The notes below the pieces were generated by a model that searched no databases, was not told where the DNA came from, and was given only the letters and a program-made list of their open reading frames with translations. The position numbers and the translations under genes are program-made. From NCBI GenBank assembly GCA_012729335.1, contig JAAYDJ010000035.1, positions 186,001 to 250,000 on the forward strand: a stretch of DNA of 64,000 nucleotides. Reading direction: 5' to 3'. Of this stretch, positions 59,909 through 64,000 are shown piece by piece. Numbering within the stretch: the first letter of the stretch is position 1; each line of letters begins with the position of its first letter. This stretch comes from Bacteroidales bacterium. Its GTDB lineage: Bacteria > Bacteroidota > Bacteroidia > Bacteroidales > Prolixibacteraceae.

Positions 59909-61408
59909 TTATTTGTCGGTCTTGTATAATTCTGTGGGTATGACGGCCTGGTCCTTCTCAAAGTCATAGAGTGACTGGATCTTGAGGTTAAGGAGCTCAA
60001 TCTTGTAATTGATCAGGGCCTGTGCATAGTTGATCTTCTGGTTGGAGAGCTGGGTCTGGTACAGGTTAAGGTCCATCCCCGTCAGGTCGCCATTCTCATA
60101 CCTCTCCAGATTGATCTCATAGGTAAGCTGGGCGTTGCGCTCGTTCTGGCGGGCAATCTCGATCTGGTTGACCTGGTTCTGGAGGTTCCGGTAGGCTTCT
60201 CTGATGTCAATGATGATCTGTTTCTTCTGTTCGTCGAAATTGAGTTCCTGGCTTTTAATAGCTGCCTCCTGGGCCTTGATACGGGCCTTGCGCTCCCCCC
60301 AGTCGAAAATGGGGATGTTGAAGGAGAGCTGTACCTGGGGATTCTTGGTGGGCTGGTCAAAAACGCCGGTCAGTTTCTCATTGTCGCCAATAAAGCCATA
60401 GGCCAGGTTCATGCTTCCGTTAAATTCGTTGAGGGCTTTGGTCCGGATCATATCGAACTGACTGGTTTCCAAATCAATCTCCCTTTGGCGCAATTCCATA
60501 CGGCTCACCAATCCGTTGTCGATGGCCTTTTGCAGGTCGACTTTCACAGGTTCGGCTTCCACGTCGGTCATCACCAGGATGTCTTCAAAAAGGTCCATAC
60601 CCAAATACATCTTCAGCTGGTCCTTGGCATTCTCAAAGGAGACCTGCCGGTTCTGGACCGTGGAATTGGACTGTGACAGGTTGAGTTCGGCCTGATAGAG
60701 TTCCTCACGGGCCGCGAGTCCGGCATCCACCTTATTCTTGATGATTTCATGGCTTTTACGGGTGTTGGCCAGCTCCTCGCGTGCGATGGCCAGGTTCATC
60801 TGGGCCATGTACACCGAGTAAAAATACTGGGTGACCATCCGTTCCATATTCAGGCGCTGCATGGCATAGCTGATGTTGGCATTCTCATAGCTCAGTTCCA
60901 GCTCCTTCAGCTGCAGCTTCAGCCGGTTATAGGTAAAGAGGGGCTGATTAAGGGCCAGGTAGAGGTTGTTGGAGAACCTTTCGCTGGTGGTGGCTTCCTG
61001 GCCAGTAAATTCGGCCGTACTGCTCTGCCATCCGAAGCGGTTGATCAGCGAGAGGGTTCCGTCGGTTACCAGAATGGGCTGTTCCACCCTGAAGGTGGCA
61101 TTGGTCGAAAAGGTTTCGTTGGTGTACCACTCCGAAAACCGGCTGTCGAACCTCCGGGTATTGGTATAGTCGACCGGATTAAGACTCAGGCTGAACTTGG
61201 ACTTAAGGGCGGCACGCTGCGCCTCCAGGTTGTTCTGGTACCTTTCAAGGTTGAGCAGCGACTGCTGGATGCTCGGGCTGTTGGTTCCGGCAATCTCCAG
61301 CGCCCTGTCGAGGGTCAGCGATTGCTGGGCCGTCAGGGGCAGGAAAGGTAACCACAGCATCAGGAACAAACCCGCTCTCCTGACCATCAAATGATTCACA
61401 CACTTCAT
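59909..61408 (-). CDS. TolC-family outer-membrane efflux protein
   Basis: Outer-membrane channel (499 residues). A signal peptide (MVRRAGLFLMLWLPFLPLTA) is cut before QQSLTLDRALEIA, the TolC-family start; two OEP repeats with long coiled-coil alpha-helices follow (ALNEFNGSMNLAYGF, AIKSQELNFDEQKKQIIIDIREAYRNL, GDLTGMDLNLYQTQLSNQKINYAQALINYKIELLNLKI). It is 19 bases past the stop of the upstream gene and 15 bases before the membrane-fusion protein, so the operon is tight. The start is 61408, or 61387 for a shorter signal peptide. Confidence 0.94.
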   Translation of the reverse strand: MKCVNHLMVRRAGLFLMLWLPFLPLTAQQSLTLDRALEIAGTNSPSIQQSLLNLERYQNNLEAQRAALKSKFSLSLNPVDYTNTRRFDSRFSEWYTNETFSTNATFRVEQPILVTDGTLSLINRFGWQSSTAEFTGQEATTSERFSNNLYLALNQPLFTYNRLKLQLKELELSYENANISYAMQRLNMERMVTQYFYSVYMAQMNLAIAREELANTRKSHEIIKNKVDAGLAAREELYQAELNLSQSNSTVQNRQVSFENAKDQLKMYLGMDLFEDILVMTDVEAEPVKVDLQKAIDNGLVSRMELRQREIDLETSQFDMIRTKALNEFNGSMNLAYGFIGDNEKLTGVFDQPTKNPQVQLSFNIPIFDWGERKARIKAQEAAIKSQELNFDEQKKQIIIDIREAYRNLQNQVNQIEIARQNERNAQLTYEINLERYENGDLTGMDLNLYQTQLSNQKINYAQALINYKIELLNLKIQSLYDFEKDQAVIPTELYKTDK

Positions 61409-61427
61409 AGGATACTATTTTTTGTTG

Positions 61428-64000
61428 CTAATTTTTGACCACTTTCACGGCATCGGCGACCACGATTCTGCTGGCCGACTTGTTGGTGAGCACCACCCGG
61501 GCATTCCCAGGCGAAAGATAGAAAGCGCCGAGGCTGTTCCAGCCCGTCTCTGCCGTTTGCAACTGCAGGGTCTGTTCGGTCTCCCCATCATCGTGGGTAA
61601 TGAAATAATGGTATTCGCCGGCTTCTTCCTGGCCTCCTCCGCCGCGCGGACCGCCCATCATGGGCCCCCGGCGACCACCCATGTTATTCACATAAACAAA
61701 AATGTCATAGTGCCCCGGTTCCGTCACCGGGATGCTCCACGTCGCCGACTGGTCCCCGGGACCCGACTTGATGTAATAGGCCGAGCGGACATAATGACCG
61801 TAAAACCCCGAATTGGTGGTGGCCGTCCAGTTCAGCGGCGGCCGCCAGTTGTTGAAGCCCTTGTATTTAAGGTCGCTCTCCTCTTCCCTGACGATCAACC
61901 GCCGTAAAAGGGAGATATTTTCATTCACTGTAAAGGTAAACCCGGGATCTTCATTGTCGACCAGGATCTCATTGGGCTGAAGCATGGCCACCGGCTTGTC
62001 GAGCAGAATCTCTCCCTCCCGTGGCACCACCTTCAGGTCTTCCTCCACCTTTCCGAAGAAATTCATCAGGGTCTGGGGGACATTGGCCGAGGTCAGTGTA
62101 TTGATGGTGACCCCCCGGGGCTCGCTGTCAAAGAGGTAACTCACCTGTTTGCTTTCGCCGGCTTTGAGGCTGAGGATCTTGGTGATCTGGTCATCGGGGC
62201 TCATGCCTCCCCGCATGCGGCCTCTGCCCCCGCCTCCGGGGCCCCCGCTGCGGAAGGTCAACTTGATGACTCCGTCGACTTCGGAGGTGTTGCTCGCACT
62301 GTAGGTCACCATGGTCCTGATCTGGTCGCCGGCCTTGGTGTTGACCGCCGTTACCGGCGAGATCAGATATCCCGGAAGCCTCTTCTCCTTAAACCAGTTG
62401 TTCATGACCGGCGATATGGAAGTCCCGGTCTCCTGCTCCACCTTCAGGTCGAGCGAGTCAAATGGCAGAACCCGGAAGCGGCTCTCTGCAAGGGTCTTCC
62501 GCAGGAAAGCCCCGAAATCGGCCTCCCCAGCCCCAGCCTGGATCATCGTAAACAACACATCCCCCTTCAGCTTGATCAGATTATCGACCAGGCTTCTCTT
62601 CTCCTTGCTGGCCAGCAACTCCTCAAAGGAAGCGTCCTGCAGGGCAATATTGGCCATTTCATCTTCACTCATCCCCGTCATATCACGCATCCAGCCGGCC
62701 TGCATGCTCGAGGATTGGCTTTTAAAATAAGCTTCCAGGACCAGGTTGGTCACCGGCCAACGCTCCGATCTGACATGATTACTGAAATAATAGAGCTGCG
62801 GAAAAAGAAAATAGGGATTGGCCGATTCCGTGGCTGCAGTGACCTGTCCGGCACTAAACCGGATGTTGGGGCGACCTCCCTCCCGGGTGAAATTTCCCAG
62901 GATGTTGTTCACGGCCATCACCTGGTAATCCTTATCGGTCATCGAGGCCCCATCCCTTTCCATCCACCGCTTTGAACGTCTGATTTGCGTCCTGACATCC
63001 ATGTCGCGGAGAAGAAATCCCTTTTCTGGAAGGAAAACCTGTTCAGGCTGGACCATCTCAGGCTGGAAGCTCCATACCCGCTCAAATGACTTGAACTGGG
63101 CAGGTACCTCCACCACCGAGAGCCGTTTGAAGGGATACTCCATGTTGTATGTTCTCAGAAAATCACGGAACCGCTCGCCGATCAGGGCGGGGATGGTGTC
63201 GTTGATATCAGGCAAAGCCTCACTGAAGAAATCGTCCTCCCTGAAGTGCCAGATGCCGAATTCCACCCCTTCTGATTCCATTTTCTTTTGGACATAGGGG
63301 CCAATGGCCAGGGATATCTGGGTCAGAGGCTGGTTGTTGACAAAGCGGAAGGTGCCTGGGGCAGGCCGGGAAATCTCTCCCTGGGAGAGGGCCACCAGGG
63401 AGGTGTCGGTGGTCACTTCCAGCCGGAAATCGGTAAAATAAATCCTGTTCCAGCCGAAGTTCCTGGTACTGTATGAGGCTCCTGTTTCGGGATACCATCC
63501 TGCCTCCCTGGTGAGAAGGAGATATTCCGGTTCTATGAAGGCATAACGTTTGTCGACGTTGATGACGAATTCGCCGTATTTTTCGCGCTGTGTTTCATTG
63601 TCGATGTCGAGGTAGCAGAAGGCCTCGTTGATATTTCCGGCATAGGTCAGTTCTACTCCCAGGGTATCGGGGCCGGTAAAAGGCCGGGAGAGGGGAAGGA
63701 GCAGGAGCTGAAGCTTGCGCACGGGAGTGGTTTCGGTACCTCCGACGCGGGCCATGGAAACCTCCAGTCCCGGATTGAGGGCAAAAACCAGGGTATCGAT
63801 AGGTTGTCTGTTGTTGTTGACCAGGGTCATCTTGGAGGTCACCGCGATAGATTGGCCCAGGTGCTGCACCTGGAGGGCGTGGGTCACCACATCGGCCACC
63901 GGGCCTGAAGCGTAGTGGTTGTTGAGTTCGATGGCATGTGCCCGCAGCCGGTCGTTGCTGACAAAACGATAGACATGGCTGAAGGCCAGCCACGCCCCTG
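61428..64000 (-). CDS. ABC-permease-associated protein with degenerate M1-peptidase-like domain (5' part beyond window)
   Basis: Reading frame open to the right edge (857 residues seen; the true N-terminus is outside). The visible part begins in a segment (GAWLAFSHVYRFVSNDRLRAHAIELNNHY) that would follow the membrane part of ABC-2 permease/M1 fusions of Bacteroidota; then a long M1-aminopeptidase-like region (residues about 40-530). The zinc motif HExxH is missing; the equivalent stretch reads SNHVRSERWPVTNLVLEAYF, so it should be inactive. A Gly-rich strand (GGPGGGGRGRMRGG) and a C-terminal golvesin-like carbohydrate-binding-type domain (GHYDIFVYVNN, GEYHYFITHDDGETEQTL) follow. It is the first visible gene of the operon, 19 bases before tolC. 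Confidence 0.7.
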   Translation of the reverse strand, partial: GAWLAFSHVYRFVSNDRLRAHAIELNNHYASGPVADVVTHALQVQHLGQSIAVTSKMTLVNNNRQPIDTLVFALNPGLEVSMARVGGTETTPVRKLQLLLLPLSRPFTGPDTLGVELTYAGNINEAFCYLDIDNETQREKYGEFVINVDKRYAFIEPEYLLLTREAGWYPETGASYSTRNFGWNRIYFTDFRLEVTTDTSLVALSQGEISRPAPGTFRFVNNQPLTQISLAIGPYVQKKMESEGVEFGIWHFREDDFFSEALPDINDTIPALIGERFRDFLRTYNMEYPFKRLSVVEVPAQFKSFERVWSFQPEMVQPEQVFLPEKGFLLRDMDVRTQIRRSKRWMERDGASMTDKDYQVMAVNNILGNFTREGGRPNIRFSAGQVTAATESANPYFLFPQLYYFSNHVRSERWPVTNLVLEAYFKSQSSSMQAGWMRDMTGMSEDEMANIALQDASFEELLASKEKRSLVDNLIKLKGDVLFTMIQAGAGEADFGAFLRKTLAESRFRVLPFDSLDLKVEQETGTSISPVMNNWFKEKRLPGYLISPVTAVNTKAGDQIRTMVTYSASNTSEVDGVIKLTFRSGGPGGGGRGRMRGGMSPDDQITKILSLKAGESKQVSYLFDSEPRGVTINTLTSANVPQTLMNFFGKVEEDLKVVPREGEILLDKPVAMLQPNEILVDNEDPGFTFTVNENISLLRRLIVREEESDLKYKGFNNWRPPLNWTATTNSGFYGHYVRSAYYIKSGPGDQSATWSIPVTEPGHYDIFVYVNNMGGRRGPMMGGPRGGGGQEEAGEYHYFITHDDGETEQTLQLQTAETGWNSLGAFYLSPGNARVVLTNKSASRIVVADAVKVVKN

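Noticed and set aside
1-64000. CRISPR arrays, insertion sequences, phage genes, rRNA genes
   Set aside because: I looked for spaced repeats, transposase or integrase motifs, capsid/terminase proteins and rRNA segments and found none; the window is ordinary core genome apart from the findings listed.

Overview
The window is a gene-dense stretch from a member of the phylum Bacteroidota, most likely near Bacteroidales. This rests on gene content and promoter style: SecD and SecF are fused, gene neighbourhoods such as ileS-dksA-like-lspA, ftsX-DUF3098-uppP-truB-queA and sppA-lpxK-pnp are typical of the phylum, DUF4837 and DUF3098 proteins are present, and several genes carry the TAnnTTTG -7 box of Bacteroidota sigma-A promoters. 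Nearly all of the window is core chromosome. I saw no insertion sequence, prophage, CRISPR array or rRNA operon; one tRNA gene (Cys) is present.

Layout. 1-8.7 kb (minus): a GH31 glycosidase cut by the left edge, YifB/ComM ATPase, PLP dehydratase, PrsW-like protease, purine nucleoside phosphorylase, LpxK and SppA. 8.7-24 kb (plus): folK, a DUF4837 lipoprotein, a YD-repeat-like protein behind a terminator-bearing leader, FucU, a lipoprotein aldose epimerase, ileS, a DksA-like protein, lspA, cysS, ribE, a three-gene pterin cluster (folM-like, folX, short folK) and a large membrane protein. 24-28.5 kb (minus): the translation operon rplM-rpsI-rpsB-tsf-pyrH-frr. 28.8-33.6 kb (plus): ftsX, DUF3098, uppP, truB, queA, methyltransferase. 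33.8-44.3 kb (minus): secDF, two small proteins, mdh, a LytTR-type two-component pair, two DUF5668/LiaF-like membrane proteins and glnS. 44.6-46.5 kb (plus): folB, tRNA-Cys and a YjgF/chorismatase-like protein. 46.5-49.9 kb (minus): ICMT-like, aldehyde dehydrogenase, a small-molecule-binding-like protein and a GNAT.

50.1-64 kb (minus) is the most unusual part: a transport operon of, in transcription order, a protein with a degenerate M1-peptidase-like domain (running off the right edge), a TolC-type outer-membrane channel, a lipoprotein membrane-fusion protein, an RND permease, a 1571-residue RND permease fused to six extra hydrophobic segments and a complete ABC ATPase, and an ABC-2 type permease. 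In one operon this joins the parts of a proton-driven RND pump and an ATP-driven ABC exporter, with the two chemistries covalently linked in one polypeptide.

Other points: an isoleucyl-tRNA synthetase whose HxGH signature reads GIHH; a complete-looking tetrahydromonapterin module separate from the canonical folB and folK genes; a three-copy, about 135-165 bp dispersed repeat with a conserved palindrome and an embedded promoter-like box upstream of minus-strand genes; and several structured leaders (upstream of rplM, rpsB, pyrH and the YD-repeat gene). All functional calls come from reading motifs and gene order; no database search was run.
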